49,788 nucleotides of DNA from Thermus scotoductus DSM 8553 (GCF_000381045.1 NZ_KB905733.1:1-49788), one strand, 5' to 3'; shown: positions 1 to 8,499, counted from the first letter of the stretch. A program made the numbers and translations. The notes: a model not told the origin generated them from the sequence alone.

Positions 1-25
1 AGCAGGTGAGTCTGGAGGAGCTGTG

Positions 26-670
26 ATGCCCAAAAAGCCCCTGATAGACCAGCTTCACCACGAGGACGCCTGGCGGCTTTTCCGCATCCTGGCGGAGTTC
101 GTGGAGGGGTTTGAAACCCTTTCGGAGATAGAGGTGCCCTTGGTTTCCGTCTTCGGCTCCGCCCGCTTTGGGGAGGGCCACCCCGCCTACACCCTGGGCT
201 ACCGCCTGGGAAGGGCATTAGCGGAAGCAGGCTTCGGCGTGGTGACGGGAGGCGGCCCCGGGGTGATGGAGGCGGTGAACCGGGGGGCCTTTGAGGCGGG
301 CGGGGTGAGCGTGGGCCTGAACATCGAGCTTCCCCACGAGCAGAAGCCCAACCCCTACCAGACCCACGCCCTGACCTTGCGCTACTTCTTCGTGCGCAAG
401 GTGCTTTTCGTGCGCTACGCCGTGGGCTTCGTCTTCCTGCCCGGGGGGTTCGGCACCCTGGACGAGCTCTCCGAGGTCCTGGTCCTCATCCAGACGGAGA
501 AGGTCCACCCCTTCCCCGTCTTCGCCTTGGACCGGGGGTACTGGCAAGGGCTTCTGAGCTGGATGGAGTCTCTGAAAGAACAAGGGGCCATCGATCCCAA
601 AGACCTTGCCCTCCTTACCCCACTGGATTCCCCGGAGGAAGTGGTCCAGGCCCTTAAGGGAGTATCCTAG
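26..670 (+). CDS. LOG family protein (lysine decarboxylase-like Rossmann fold)
   Basis: The 214-residue product is a single Rossmann-like LOG domain. It carries the two family signatures: GGGPGVME at about residues 75-82 and PGGFGTLDE starting at residue 139. Plant and several bacterial LOG proteins hydrolyse cytokinin nucleoside monophosphates, and others cleave nucleotide monophosphates, so phosphoribohydrolase activity is likely but the substrate is unknown. The start is taken as ATG at 26, because GGAGGAG at 14-20 sits five bases before it; a GTG at 23 is the alternative. The upstream gene lies outside the window. A second, more divergent LOG gene lies at 45091-45606. Confidence 0.88.
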   Translation: MPKKPLIDQLHHEDAWRLFRILAEFVEGFETLSEIEVPLVSVFGSARFGEGHPAYTLGYRLGRALAEAGFGVVTGGGPGVMEAVNRGAFEAGGVSVGLNIELPHEQKPNPYQTHALTLRYFFVRKVLFVRYAVGFVFLPGGFGTLDELSEVLVLIQTEKVHPFPVFALDRGYWQGLLSWMESLKEQGAIDPKDLALLTPLDSPEEVVQALKGVS

Positions 671-675
671 AAGGG

Positions 676-1287
676 ATGCGCCTGGTCCTGGCCACCAGCA
701 ACCCCGGGAAGGTGCGGGAGCTTAAGAAGGGCCTGGCTCCTCTGGGCTGGACTCTTCTTTCCCTGGCCGACTTTCCCCTGCGCATGCCCAAGGAGGAAGG
801 CGCCACCTTCCTGGAAAACGCCCTCCTCAAGGCCGCCTACGTGGCCAAGGCCACGGGCCTGCCCGCCCTTGCTGACGACTCGGGCCTGGTGGTGCCCGCC
901 CTGGGGGGGGAGCCGGGGGTCTACTCCGCCCGCTATGGGGGGAGGGAAACCGATAAGGAGCGGAACGTCTACCTCCTGGAGAGGATGCGCCACCTAAAAG
1001 GCGAGGAGCGCAGGGCCCGCTTCGTGGCGGTCCTGGTCCTGGCCTACCCCGACGGGCATGTGGAAACCTACGAGGGACAGGTGGAGGGGTACATCCTCGA
1101 GGCCCCCCGGGGGGAAGGGGGCTTTGGGTACGACCCCCTCTTCTACGTGCCGGAGGCCGGGAAAACCTTTGCGGAGATGTCCTTGGAGGAAAAGGCCCGC
1201 TACTCCCACCGGGGCCAGGCTATAAGGGCCCTCCTGAAAGCCTATGAACACGGGCCCCCACCCCGGGAGATCTCCAAGCTGGAATGA
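676..1287 (+). CDS. rdgB: dITP/XTP pyrophosphatase (HAM1/RdgB family)
   Basis: The 203-residue protein starts with the family signature TSNPGKVREL (residues 7-16) and has ADDSGLVV with the metal-binding acidic residues near residue 70. The length is normal for the family. Members hydrolyse dITP, XTP and ITP to the monophosphates and so keep deaminated purines out of DNA and RNA in the cytoplasm. The gene starts 5 nt after the LOG gene. A TATCCT box at 663-668 overlaps the LOG stop codon and ends 7 nt before this ATG, so an internal leaderless promoter is possible in addition to read-through. Confidence 0.95.
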   Translation: MRLVLATSNPGKVRELKKGLAPLGWTLLSLADFPLRMPKEEGATFLENALLKAAYVAKATGLPALADDSGLVVPALGGEPGVYSARYGGRETDKERNVYLLERMRHLKGEERRARFVAVLVLAYPDGHVETYEGQVEGYILEAPRGEGGFGYDPLFYVPEAGKTFAEMSLEEKARYSHRGQAIRALLKAYEHGPPPREISKLE

Positions 1288-1299
1288 GGCTCTTTCTCC

Positions 1300-2331
1300 A
1301 TGAACCTCCTCTCACCCCACATCGCCCTCTATCGCCTTTACGACCTGGCGGACGAGATAGACCTCTCCCGCCTGGCCACCCCCAGGCTTCGCCTCTCCCG
1401 GCCCCGGCTGGGGGCGGTGCGCTTCGAAAACCCCCCGGCGCAGCTGGAGCTTGGGGTGAGGAGCGTGGAGGGAATCTCCGGCCTCCTCACCGCCCGGCTC
1501 TACGAGTTTGGGGTGGCCTCCCTTTCCTTCCGGGTGCACCTGGGGGAGAAGGTGCCCTGGGAAGCCTTTCTGGAAAAGGCCCTGGCCTTGCCCGAGCTTC
1601 CCTTCTGGGAAGGGTTTTTTCTGGCGGAGCTTTTGGCCCTCGAGCCCTACCTGCAAGGCGCCCTCCTCCACCCCGAGAAAAAGCGCCTGAGCGAGGAGTT
1701 CACCGTCTACCACGCCCTGGGGATAGAAGGGGAAAAGGCCCACGCCCCCCCTGTGGACCTCACCCCCCTTTGGATGGGGGCCAGGGAGGAGTTCGCCCCC
1801 GAGGTCCGGCGGGAGATGGAGCGCTACCGCTACAGCTACTCCACCGAGGACCTGGCCCTTTTGGGCTTTGACCGGGTCTTCATCCTGGACTCCGAGGGCA
1901 TCTGGGACGTGGCCGACCTGGTGGAGTTCGTGCACGCCCAGCTTCTGGAGCTTTCCTACTACGACGGGGTCCTCACCCAGGAGTTGGAAGCCGTTCCCCA
2001 GGTGCTGAGGCACCGGGGGCTTTGGGGCTATGGCAAGCTCCAGCGCCTTAGGCGGCGCCTCATGGCCCGCCATGCGGAGATCGCCGACGTGCGCGCCCGC
2101 ATGGAGGGGGCCTTGCGCATCACCGAGGACCTCTTCTACGCCAAGATCTACCGGGCCGCCTTGGAGCTTTACGGGGCCCACGAGCTGGAACGGAGCCTGG
2201 AGGAGAAGCTTAGGGTCCTCGAGGCCACCTACGAGATGGTCACCGAGGAGGTGGTGCACCTGAGAACCCAGGCGGTGGAGGTGGTGGTCCTGGCCCTCAT
2301 CGCCTTTGAGGTGGTGCGGGCCCTCTATTAG
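1300..2331 (+). CDS. Conserved protein resembling the RMD1/YagE (DUF155) family
   Basis: 343 residues of unknown function. The C-terminal third has a long charged helical stretch (about residues 245-320) followed by one hydrophobic segment at the extreme C terminus (VVVLALIAFEVV), the layout of RMD1/DUF155 proteins, where a helical bundle ends in a tail anchor. The central part (SEGIWDVADLVEF, then HAQLLELSYYD) resembles an uncharacterised branch of that family as I remember it. Fungal RMD1 relatives are mitochondrial, but no biochemical role can be assigned here. It starts 12 nt after rdgB with no clear Shine-Dalgarno, which suggests translational coupling. The family call is moderate; a domain search would settle it. 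Confidence 0.75.
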   Translation: MNLLSPHIALYRLYDLADEIDLSRLATPRLRLSRPRLGAVRFENPPAQLELGVRSVEGISGLLTARLYEFGVASLSFRVHLGEKVPWEAFLEKALALPELPFWEGFFLAELLALEPYLQGALLHPEKKRLSEEFTVYHALGIEGEKAHAPPVDLTPLWMGAREEFAPEVRREMERYRYSYSTEDLALLGFDRVFILDSEGIWDVADLVEFVHAQLLELSYYDGVLTQELEAVPQVLRHRGLWGYGKLQRLRRRLMARHAEIADVRARMEGALRITEDLFYAKIYRAALELYGAHELERSLEEKLRVLEATYEMVTEEVVHLRTQAVEVVVLALIAFEVVRALY

Positions 2332-2338
2332 GGGGAAC

Positions 2339-2366
2339 TTGCGTCCCGGGAAAGCAGGAGTATACT
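2339..2366 (+). promoter_or_regulatory. Promoter of the maltose operon
   Basis: TTGCGT at 2339-2344 and TATACT at 2361-2366 are separated by 16 bp, a good sigma-70-type promoter in this GC-rich background. Transcription would start near 2373, giving malE a leader of about 55 nt that contains the inverted repeat at 2395-2406. Confidence 0.7.
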
Positions 2367-2394
2367 CAGCCTGTAGGGCGCGGAAAAAAAGTTA

Positions 2395-2406
2395 AGCGGA
2401 AACGCT
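2395..2406. promoter_or_regulatory. Possible operator in the malE leader
   Basis: The inverted repeat AGCG-GAAA-CGCT lies just downstream of the predicted transcription start and upstream of the malE Shine-Dalgarno (2418-2423). Its place fits a repressor roadblock of the LacI/MalR kind, but it is short and no regulator gene is in the window, so the assignment is inference. Confidence 0.35.
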
Positions 2407-2428
2407 ACCCCGCGCCTGGAGGTGGGAT

Positions 2429-3625
2429 ATGAGGCAAACGCTGGCGGTTTTAGCCCTTGGCCTCTCCTTGGCCCTTGCCCAGGGGAAGATCACGGTGTGG
2501 ACCCACTTTGGCGGCCCGGAGCTGGAGTGGCTCAAGGCCCAGGCCCGGGCCTACGAGAAGACCTCCGGCACCAAGGTGGAGGTGGTGGAGGTCCCCTTCG
2601 GGGACATCAAGCAGAAGTTTATCCTGGGCGCCCCCCAGGGGCAGGCGGCAGACCTCTTGGTCACCGTGCCCCACGACTGGCTGGGGGAGATGGCCCGGGC
2701 CGGGGTGCTGGAGCCCATGGGCAAGTACGTGACGCAAAGCTACCTCGCCGACCTCCAGGAGGTGGCGGTGGAGGCCTTCACTTTTGGGGGCAAGCTCATG
2801 GGCCTTCCCGCCTTCGCCGAGAGTCTGGCCCTCATCTACAACAAGAAGTACGTAAAAGAACCCCCCAAGACCTGGGAGGAGTTCCTGGCCCTGGCCAAGA
2901 AGTTCACCACCGGTTCCACCTTCGGCTTCCTGTATAACATCGGCGATCCCTACTTCAACTTCGGCTTCTTCCGGGCCTTTGGGGCGAACAACGTCTTCGC
3001 CAAGGACGCCCGGGGCAACCTGGACCCCTCCAAGCTCTTGATAGGCGGGGAAGTAGGGGAAAAGGCCCTCCAGTTCATCAAGGACCTGCGCTTCAAGTAC
3101 AACCTGGTGCCCGAAGGGGTGGACTACGGCGTGGCGGACGGCGCCTTCAAGGACGGGGCCTTGGCCATGATCCTCAACGGCCCTTGGGCCTTAGGCGACT
3201 ACAAGAAGGCCAAGATTGACTTCGGGATCGCCCCCTTCCCCACCCCGCCCGGGGCCAAGAACCCCTGGGGGCCTTTCCTGGGAGTGCAGGGGGTGGCGGT
3301 GAACGCCTACTCCAAGAACAAGACCGCCGCGGTCAACTTCGCCAAGACCCTGGTCACCGGCAAGAACCTGGTTTCCTTCAACCAGGCAGGCGGCCGCATC
3401 CCCGTGTCCAAGAGCGCCGTGAAGGCCCTGGAAAAAGACCCCGTGGTGGCGGGCTTCTCCCGGGTCTTTCCCCTGGGTACCCCCATGCCCAACATCCCTG
3501 AGATGGGCAAGGTATGGGGTCCGTGGGCCAACGCCATCAACCTGGCCATCCAGCGGCCCGACTCCAACCTGAAGAAGATCGTGGAGGACATGGTGGCCGA
3601 GATCAAGAAGGGCATCGGGAGGTAA
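2429..3625 (+). CDS. malE: Maltose/maltodextrin-binding protein of an ABC importer
   Basis: 398 residues. A signal peptide (hydrophobic LAVLALGLSLALA, probable cleavage after ALAQ near residue 18) leads into a family-1 extracellular solute-binding protein (ITVWTHFGGPELEW at the mature N terminus). It would bind maltose, maltodextrins or related alpha-glucosides in the periplasm and deliver them to MalF-MalG. ATG at 2429 follows a strong GGAGGT at 2418-2423. The malF and malG genes and a cytoplasmic amylase follow directly, which supports the substrate class; trehalose, sucrose and palatinose are also possible in Thermus. No ATPase (MalK) gene is present here, so a shared one elsewhere is presumed. 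Its TAA stop is the first codon of a dispersed palindrome. Confidence 0.92.
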   Translation: MRQTLAVLALGLSLALAQGKITVWTHFGGPELEWLKAQARAYEKTSGTKVEVVEVPFGDIKQKFILGAPQGQAADLLVTVPHDWLGEMARAGVLEPMGKYVTQSYLADLQEVAVEAFTFGGKLMGLPAFAESLALIYNKKYVKEPPKTWEEFLALAKKFTTGSTFGFLYNIGDPYFNFGFFRAFGANNVFAKDARGNLDPSKLLIGGEVGEKALQFIKDLRFKYNLVPEGVDYGVADGAFKDGALAMILNGPWALGDYKKAKIDFGIAPFPTPPGAKNPWGPFLGVQGVAVNAYSKNKTAAVNFAKTLVTGKNLVSFNQAGGRIPVSKSAVKALEKDPVVAGFSRVFPLGTPMPNIPEMGKVWGPWANAINLAIQRPDSNLKKIVEDMVAEIKKGIGR

Positions 3626-3671
3626 TACCGCCCCACCCTGGCTGCCGCCAGGGCAGGGACCCCGGCAAACC
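3623..3671. repeat. Dispersed stop-codon palindrome, copy 1
   Basis: Starts with TAATACC, whose TAA is the malE stop codon, and ends with CCCCGGCAAACC. The core is a perfect 7-bp hairpin (CCCTGGC at 3636-3642, loop TGCC, GCCAGGG at 3647-3653). Related copies begin at 8241, 28406 and 32543. Confidence 0.75.
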
Positions 3672-3709
3672 TCCCCAAGTCTCCGTTGATAGGACTCAAT
3701 GGCATGTCG

Positions 3710-3743
3710 GCCCCCCATGGGACCTCCTTCCCCCGTGGGGGGC
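3710..3743 (+). terminator. Strong hairpin between malE and malF
   Basis: A 12-bp stem (3710-3721 with 3732-3743, one T-G wobble) closes a 10-nt loop. There is no following T-run, so rather than full termination it may stabilise the malE mRNA 3' end or attenuate read-through, giving the usual excess of binding protein over permease. This role is inferred. Confidence 0.6.
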
Positions 3744-3756
3744 GTATCTTTAAGCC

Positions 3757-5085
3757 ATGAAACACCCTCCTGGCCTTAAGGGTTTTCTCCTGGCCCTGTC
3801 CTTGCTTTTGGGCCTCCTGATCCTGTCCACAGGGGTGGGCATCCTGGGATATCTGGCCCTCGAGGTCTACCTGGCCCCTCCGGGCTGGACCATCCTGGTC
3901 CTGGCCCTTTTGGTGCTGGTACCGGGAGCCATCCTGATCGGGCGCCTCTTTCCCTGGCTCACCGACTGGTACTATTTCCTCCCTGCGCTCTCCTTCCTCC
4001 TGGTCTTCACCCTGTACCCCATCGCCCTCACGGTTTACCTGGCCTTCACCGACTACTCGGGGCGGAAAAACGGTTTCCCCGATCGCTCCACGGAAACCCG
4101 GGTACTGAAGCAGGAAGGCCCTAAGCTCATCCTGGAGGAACCGGCTACGGAAGCTCTCCGCTGCAACCCCTGCGAAGGGGAACCCGTGGAGGTCTACAGC
4201 GAGGGGCACCGGGCCCGGGCCAGGATCCTCGAGGCTGAGGGAAACACCCTGGTCCTAGACCGCACCCCGCCCTTTCAGGCCGCCTTTGTGGCCAAGGTGA
4301 ACGCCTTCCGCTTCGTGGGCCTGAAGAACTTCGCCTTCATCCTCTCCCAGGCGAACCAGGCCCTCCTTCCCGTCTTCCTCTGGAACGTGGTTTTCGCCGC
4401 CAGCACGGTGCTCCTCAACGCCCTTTTGGGCCTTATTTTGGGCCTCATTCTCAACAACAAGGGCCTCAAGCTCCGAAACTTCTACCGCACGGTCCTCATC
4501 ATCTCCTGGGCCCTTCCGGGGGTGATCACCGTTCAGGTCTTCGTGGCCCTCCTCAACTACAACTTCGGGGCCATCAACCGCCTCCTGGGGGTCCTGGGCA
4601 TCTACCCCATCCCCTGGCTCAACGACCCCGACTGGGCCAAGGTGGCCATCCTCCTGGTGAACCTGTGGCTCGGCTTCCCCTACATGATGACCGCCACCTT
4701 GGGGGCTCTTTCCACCATCCCCGACGAGCTCTACGAGGCCGCCAAGGTGGACGGGGCCACTCCCTGGCAGGCTCTATGGGGCATCACCCTTCCCCTTCTG
4801 GAAAAACCCATGGTGCCCATCCTCCTCTCCTCCTTCGCCTTCAACTTCAACAACTTCTATATCATCTACCTCCTTACCGGCGGAGGCCCCGCCCAGGAAG
4901 GCCGCTTGGCCACGGCCCAGGCCACGGACATCCTGATCTCCTGGGCCTACAAAACCGCCTTCAGCGCCGAGGGGCAGTCGGCCTATGGCCTGGGGGCGGC
5001 CATCAGCCTCCTCATCTTCGCCATCACCGTGGCCATCAGCCTGGTGAACTTCCGCATCACCGGAGCCCTGAGGGAGGTGAAGTAG
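3757..5085 (+). CDS. malF: Maltose/maltodextrin ABC transporter permease MalF
   Basis: 442 residues, an integral membrane permease. Three N-terminal membrane segments are followed by an extracytoplasmic domain of roughly 70-80 residues (about residues 100-180) and then the binding-protein-dependent permease core. The ATPase-coupling EAA loop reads LYEAAKVDGATPWQ near residue 325. The external domain is shorter than the E. coli MalF P2 domain and contains a CNPC pair that could form a disulfide. TATCTT at 3745-3750 ends 6 nt before the ATG, so malF may also have its own leaderless promoter downstream of the hairpin. It abuts malG without a gap. Confidence 0.92.
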   Translation: MKHPPGLKGFLLALSLLLGLLILSTGVGILGYLALEVYLAPPGWTILVLALLVLVPGAILIGRLFPWLTDWYYFLPALSFLLVFTLYPIALTVYLAFTDYSGRKNGFPDRSTETRVLKQEGPKLILEEPATEALRCNPCEGEPVEVYSEGHRARARILEAEGNTLVLDRTPPFQAAFVAKVNAFRFVGLKNFAFILSQANQALLPVFLWNVVFAASTVLLNALLGLILGLILNNKGLKLRNFYRTVLIISWALPGVITVQVFVALLNYNFGAINRLLGVLGIYPIPWLNDPDWAKVAILLVNLWLGFPYMMTATLGALSTIPDELYEAAKVDGATPWQALWGITLPLLEKPMVPILLSSFAFNFNNFYIIYLLTGGGPAQEGRLATAQATDILISWAYKTAFSAEGQSAYGLGAAISLLIFAITVAISLVNFRITGALREVK

Positions 5086-6405
5086 GTGCGGCGGCTTCTG
5101 GCCTTCCTCCTCGTGGGCCTCGCCCTTTACGGGGTCTACTGGTTTGCCCTAAACCGGCTCTTTGACGCGGGTTCCTACCGCAAGCAGGTGGCCTTCGGCA
5201 GCGTCTTCGTGCCCTACGGCTGGGCCTATGCCCTGGGCATCCTTCTGGGCCTGGTCCTCCTGCTTCTCCTTTACAGCGTGATTCACACCGCCTTGGCCAA
5301 CCGTATCCAAGGGCGCAAGCGAAGCCCCTGGCCCCTCTTCTGGCAGGGGGTGACCCACCTCTTCCTCTGGATCCTGATCCTCCTCGTCTACTACCCCGTG
5401 GTGCAGGTGGTGGCCGCCAGCTTTGACCCCACCAACAACCTCTTCAGCTTCCGCAGGCCGGATACGGGCTTTTTGCTTTTGGACGCCAAGGTCATCCCCT
5501 ACGTGCCCGAGCCCTCCTTGGAAAACTACGCCAAGTTGGTGGAGGGGGTGGTGCTCTACCCCTACCAGGTGGGCCTTCTCCTCCTCGGGGGGCTCGCCCT
5601 CTTGGGTGTGGCCCTCATCGGCCTCCTGAGGCGGCTTTTAACCCCGGAGGACTGGATGGACTTCTGGCAAGGAAGGCTCCTCCTCCTCCTGGCCCTGGCG
5701 GTCTTCGCCTTGGCCCTCACCCTTTCCCCCAGGCAGTTCACCGGACAAGGCACCGAGGCCAAGTTCCTGCTCTGGGTGCGCAACACCTTCCTCATCTCCG
5801 GGCTCACGGGACTCCTCGCCGTGTTGCTCACCGCCACCGCGGGCTACGCCTTCGCCCGCTTCCGCCACCTGCCCGGCCGCTACCCCGTGCTCCTCTTCTT
5901 CATCTTCGTGCAGATGTTTCCCGGATTTCTGGCCCTGGTGGCCATCTACTACCTGCTCTCGCGGCTAGACCTCCTGAACACCTTTACCGGGCTCGTGCTG
6001 GCCTACTCTGGGGGGATCATCAGCTTCGGCACCTGGGTGTACAAGGGGTACCTGGAAAGCATCAGCCCGAGCCTCGAGGAGGCGGCCATGGTGGATGGGG
6101 CCACCAAGTGGCAGGTCTTCACCAAAATCCTCCTACCCCTTTCCGCCCCCATGTTCGTCTTCGTCTTCCTCCTGCAGTTCGTGGGCACCTACTCGGAGTT
6201 CGTCTTGGCCAACCTGGTCCTCACCGGGGTGGAAAGCTGGAACGTGGGCGTGGGGCTCAGGAGCTTCACCACCGGCCAGTTCCAGACCAAGTGGGGGATC
6301 TTCGCCGCCGCCAGCGTCCTCGGTTCCCTGCCCATCCTCTTCCTCTTCTACGGCTTCCAGCAGTACTTCGTTTCCGGGTACACCGCAGGAGCGGTGAAGG
6401 AGTAG
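5086..6405 (+). CDS. malG: Maltose/maltodextrin ABC transporter permease MalG
   Basis: 439 residues with a GTG start immediately after the malF TAG. The C-terminal half is a standard MalG permease domain with the EAA loop LEEAAMVDGATKWQ near residue 330. The protein is about 140 residues longer than E. coli MalG. The extra sequence is an N-terminal part with added membrane spans and an insertion carrying two hydrophobic segments (about residues 155-225) between the SLENY region and the permease core. It would form the translocation pore with MalF. The stop is 4 nt before the amylase start. Confidence 0.92.
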   Translation: MRRLLAFLLVGLALYGVYWFALNRLFDAGSYRKQVAFGSVFVPYGWAYALGILLGLVLLLLLYSVIHTALANRIQGRKRSPWPLFWQGVTHLFLWILILLVYYPVVQVVAASFDPTNNLFSFRRPDTGFLLLDAKVIPYVPEPSLENYAKLVEGVVLYPYQVGLLLLGGLALLGVALIGLLRRLLTPEDWMDFWQGRLLLLLALAVFALALTLSPRQFTGQGTEAKFLLWVRNTFLISGLTGLLAVLLTATAGYAFARFRHLPGRYPVLLFFIFVQMFPGFLALVAIYYLLSRLDLLNTFTGLVLAYSGGIISFGTWVYKGYLESISPSLEEAAMVDGATKWQVFTKILLPLSAPMFVFVFLLQFVGTYSEFVLANLVLTGVESWNVGVGLRSFTTGQFQTKWGIFAAASVLGSLPILFLFYGFQQYFVSGYTAGAVKE

Positions 6406-6409
6406 CCCT

Positions 6410-8122
6410 ATGGCTCACTACCACGACCTCGAGCACATCCATCCCCCTCTGCCCGAGCTGGGAGAGGAGGTGACCCTCTACCTGGAAACTGAGGCCGAGG
6501 AAGGGCTCCTCCTTTACGAAAAGGACGGGGAGATCCACAAAAAACCCATGGAACCGGCCAAGGGGGGCCTAAGGGTGCGGGTTCCCGTGCACGTAAGCCC
6601 CTTTCGCTACTGCTTCCTCCTGCCCGAAGGCTTCTTGGGCAGCCACGGCCTGGAAAAAACCCTTCCCCGCTACGACCGTTTCTTCCACCTCCTGGCGGGA
6701 TCCCTTCCCCCCTGGTGGGCCCTGGGCACCGTGTATTACCAGATCTTCCCCGACCGCTTCCGCCAGGGGCGAAAGGAGCTTGCCCCCAAGGATGGGGAAT
6801 GGCTTCTCATGGGCAGGCCCATCCGCAAGAAGGCCTGGAACGAACCCCCGGGCCCAGAAGGGGCTTGGGAGTTCTACGGGGGGGATCTCTGGGGGATCCT
6901 GGAAGCCCTCCCTTACCTGGAGGCCTTGGGGGTGGAAACCCTCTACCTAACCCCCATCTTCCAAAGCCCAAGCAGCCACCGCTACGACACGGAAGACTAC
7001 CTGCGGGTGGACCCCCACCTGGGAGGCGAGGAAGCCCTGGAAGCCCTCTTCCAGGCTTTGGAAAAGAGGGGCATGCGCCTGGTGCTGGATGGCGTCTTCA
7101 ACCATGTGGGAGCCACCCACCCCTGGTTTCAAAGGGCCCTAAAGGACCCGGAAAGCCCAGAGCGGAGCATGTTCACCTTTTACCCCGATGGCTCCTACGC
7201 CACCTTCTGGGGGGTAAAGTCCATGCCCAAGCTGGACTATGCCTCCCCCCTCACCCAGGAGCGCTTCGTCCATGGGCCAAGAGCCCCCATCCGCTACTGG
7301 ATGCGCCTGGCCCACGGCTTCCGGCTGGATGTGGCCCACTCCATCGGGGAAGGGGGGACCAACCGCAAGAACGCCCGCTGGCTTCGCGTCTTAGCCCGGG
7401 CCGCTAAGGAGGAAAGACCCGAGGCCGTAGTCTTCGGGGAACTTTCCTACGACGCCATCCCCACCCTAAGGGCCCATACCCTGGACGGGGCCATGCACTA
7501 TGCGGGCTTCGCCCACCCCGTGATGGAGTGGCTTTCGGGAAGGGATGTGCACGGAAGGCCTGTCCACCTGGACGCCCAGGAGACCTGGCGGGTCCTCTGG
7601 GACCACTACCAGGCCCTGCCCGTGCAGCTTCGGCACAGCATGTACACCCTCCTCTCCTCCCACGACATCCCCCGCGCCCTTTGGCGGCTTAAGGGGGATG
7701 GGGAACGGTTCAAGCTAGCCTATGCCCTCCTCTTCGCCTTCCCGGGAAGCCCCGCCATCTACTACGGGGATGAGGTGGGCCTTTCCCAACCCAACCCCTA
7801 CGCAAAGTGGCAAGGGGATCCCTACTGCCGGGCTCCCTTCCCCTGGGAGGAAAAGCGGTGGAACCGGGAAGTGCTGGGGTTTATTGGGAAGCTTGTCCAT
7901 CTCAAACGCACCCACCCCGTCCTCCGCCTGGGGGGGCTTCTACCCTCGAGGGCCGACAAGGAGGTGTTGGCCTTCAAAAGGCGCTACCAGGGCCAGGAGG
8001 TCTGGGCTTTTTTCGCCCCAAAGGGGACCAGGCTCACCCTCCCCCGGGGGCTGGACCTGCTGACGGAAAGAGAGGTGGAAGGGGAAGTGGAGGCCACTTA
8101 CCTCCTCTTCCAGCCCTTATAA
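6410..8122 (+). CDS. Cytoplasmic GH13 alpha-amylase family enzyme (neopullulanase/cyclomaltodextrinase type)
   Basis: 570 residues with no signal peptide. Four GH13 regions are visible: DGVFNHVG (227-234), GFRLDVAH with nucleophile D307, FGEL with acid/base E344, and SSHD with D419 as the third catalytic Asp. The N-terminal portion before the barrel (about residues 1-100) fits the beta-sandwich domain of the neopullulanase, maltogenic amylase and cyclomaltodextrinase subfamily. It probably hydrolyses maltodextrins or cyclodextrins imported by MalEFG to glucose and maltose. AAGGAG lies just before the ATG, and the gene is the last of the mal operon. The exact specificity cannot be read from sequence. 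Confidence 0.92.
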   Translation: MAHYHDLEHIHPPLPELGEEVTLYLETEAEEGLLLYEKDGEIHKKPMEPAKGGLRVRVPVHVSPFRYCFLLPEGFLGSHGLEKTLPRYDRFFHLLAGSLPPWWALGTVYYQIFPDRFRQGRKELAPKDGEWLLMGRPIRKKAWNEPPGPEGAWEFYGGDLWGILEALPYLEALGVETLYLTPIFQSPSSHRYDTEDYLRVDPHLGGEEALEALFQALEKRGMRLVLDGVFNHVGATHPWFQRALKDPESPERSMFTFYPDGSYATFWGVKSMPKLDYASPLTQERFVHGPRAPIRYWMRLAHGFRLDVAHSIGEGGTNRKNARWLRVLARAAKEERPEAVVFGELSYDAIPTLRAHTLDGAMHYAGFAHPVMEWLSGRDVHGRPVHLDAQETWRVLWDHYQALPVQLRHSMYTLLSSHDIPRALWRLKGDGERFKLAYALLFAFPGSPAIYYGDEVGLSQPNPYAKWQGDPYCRAPFPWEEKRWNREVLGFIGKLVHLKRTHPVLRLGGLLPSRADKEVLAFKRRYQGQEVWAFFAPKGTRLTLPRGLDLLTEREVEGEVEATYLLFQPL

Positions 8123-8131
8123 TGGAAACCC

Positions 8132-8434
8132 ATGCGGCTTAAGCGGTTTGGCCCAAAGGCGCGCCGGGTGGGCAAGCCCCGGGTCCAACCCAAAGAGGCT
8201 TCCCCAACTGGAGGAGGCCTCTTGGTGCGGATGGAAACCCTAATACCACCCCACCCTGGCTTGCGCCAGGGTGGGGAAGACCCCATGACTCCTGGCTTCC
8301 GCAGGCGGCTTGCCGCCTTGCTCCAGGAGGCCAAGGCCCGCTGGGGAAACCTTACCCCAGAGGAGCGCAGGCGGCTCCTCTCCCTCCTCGCTGGGCTTCT
8401 TTCCCTCCTACCCTTGGACGGCTGGGCCGGGTAG
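8132..8434 (+). CDS. Small hypothetical ORF containing a repeat copy
   Basis: A 100-codon frame of unknown function. TATAAT at 8118-8123 overlaps the amylase stop and ends 8 nt before ATG 8132, the same layout as the leaderless mutS2 promoter. The N-terminal part is basic. The middle is read through the palindromic repeat at 8241-8284, and the last 49 residues (from an internal ATG at 8285) form a charged helix with LTPEERRRLLSLLAG and a hydrophobic end. Either the whole frame or only the part from 8285 may be translated, or it may be a decayed gene. No relatives are recognised. This is the only coding candidate in the 413-bp gap between the amylase and mutS2. Confidence 0.35.
   Translation: MRLKRFGPKARRVGKPRVQPKEASPTGGGLLVRMETLIPPHPGLRQGGEDPMTPGFRRRLAALLQEAKARWGNLTPEERRRLLSLLAGLLSLLPLDGWAG
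8241..8284. repeat. Dispersed palindrome, copy 2
   Basis: TAATACC is followed by a long near-perfect inverted repeat (CCCCACCCTGGC ... GCCAGGGTGGGG). Unlike the other copies its TAA is not a stop codon in the open frame that spans it; the repeat is read in frame within the 8132-8434 ORF. The closing GGTAAACC box is absent. Confidence 0.75.
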
Positions 8435-8499
8435 GCTTACTTCTGGAAAAGGCCCTGGGCCCAGGTGGCCAGGTGGCCTTCTCCCTTCTTCTGCGCCTG

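Noticed and set aside
3307-4209. Long minus-strand open frame across the malE end, the gap and malF start
   Set aside because: Composition is that of antisense frames in GC-rich DNA (Gly, Gln, Glu, His rich), no ribosome binding site or family, and it lies over two certain genes.
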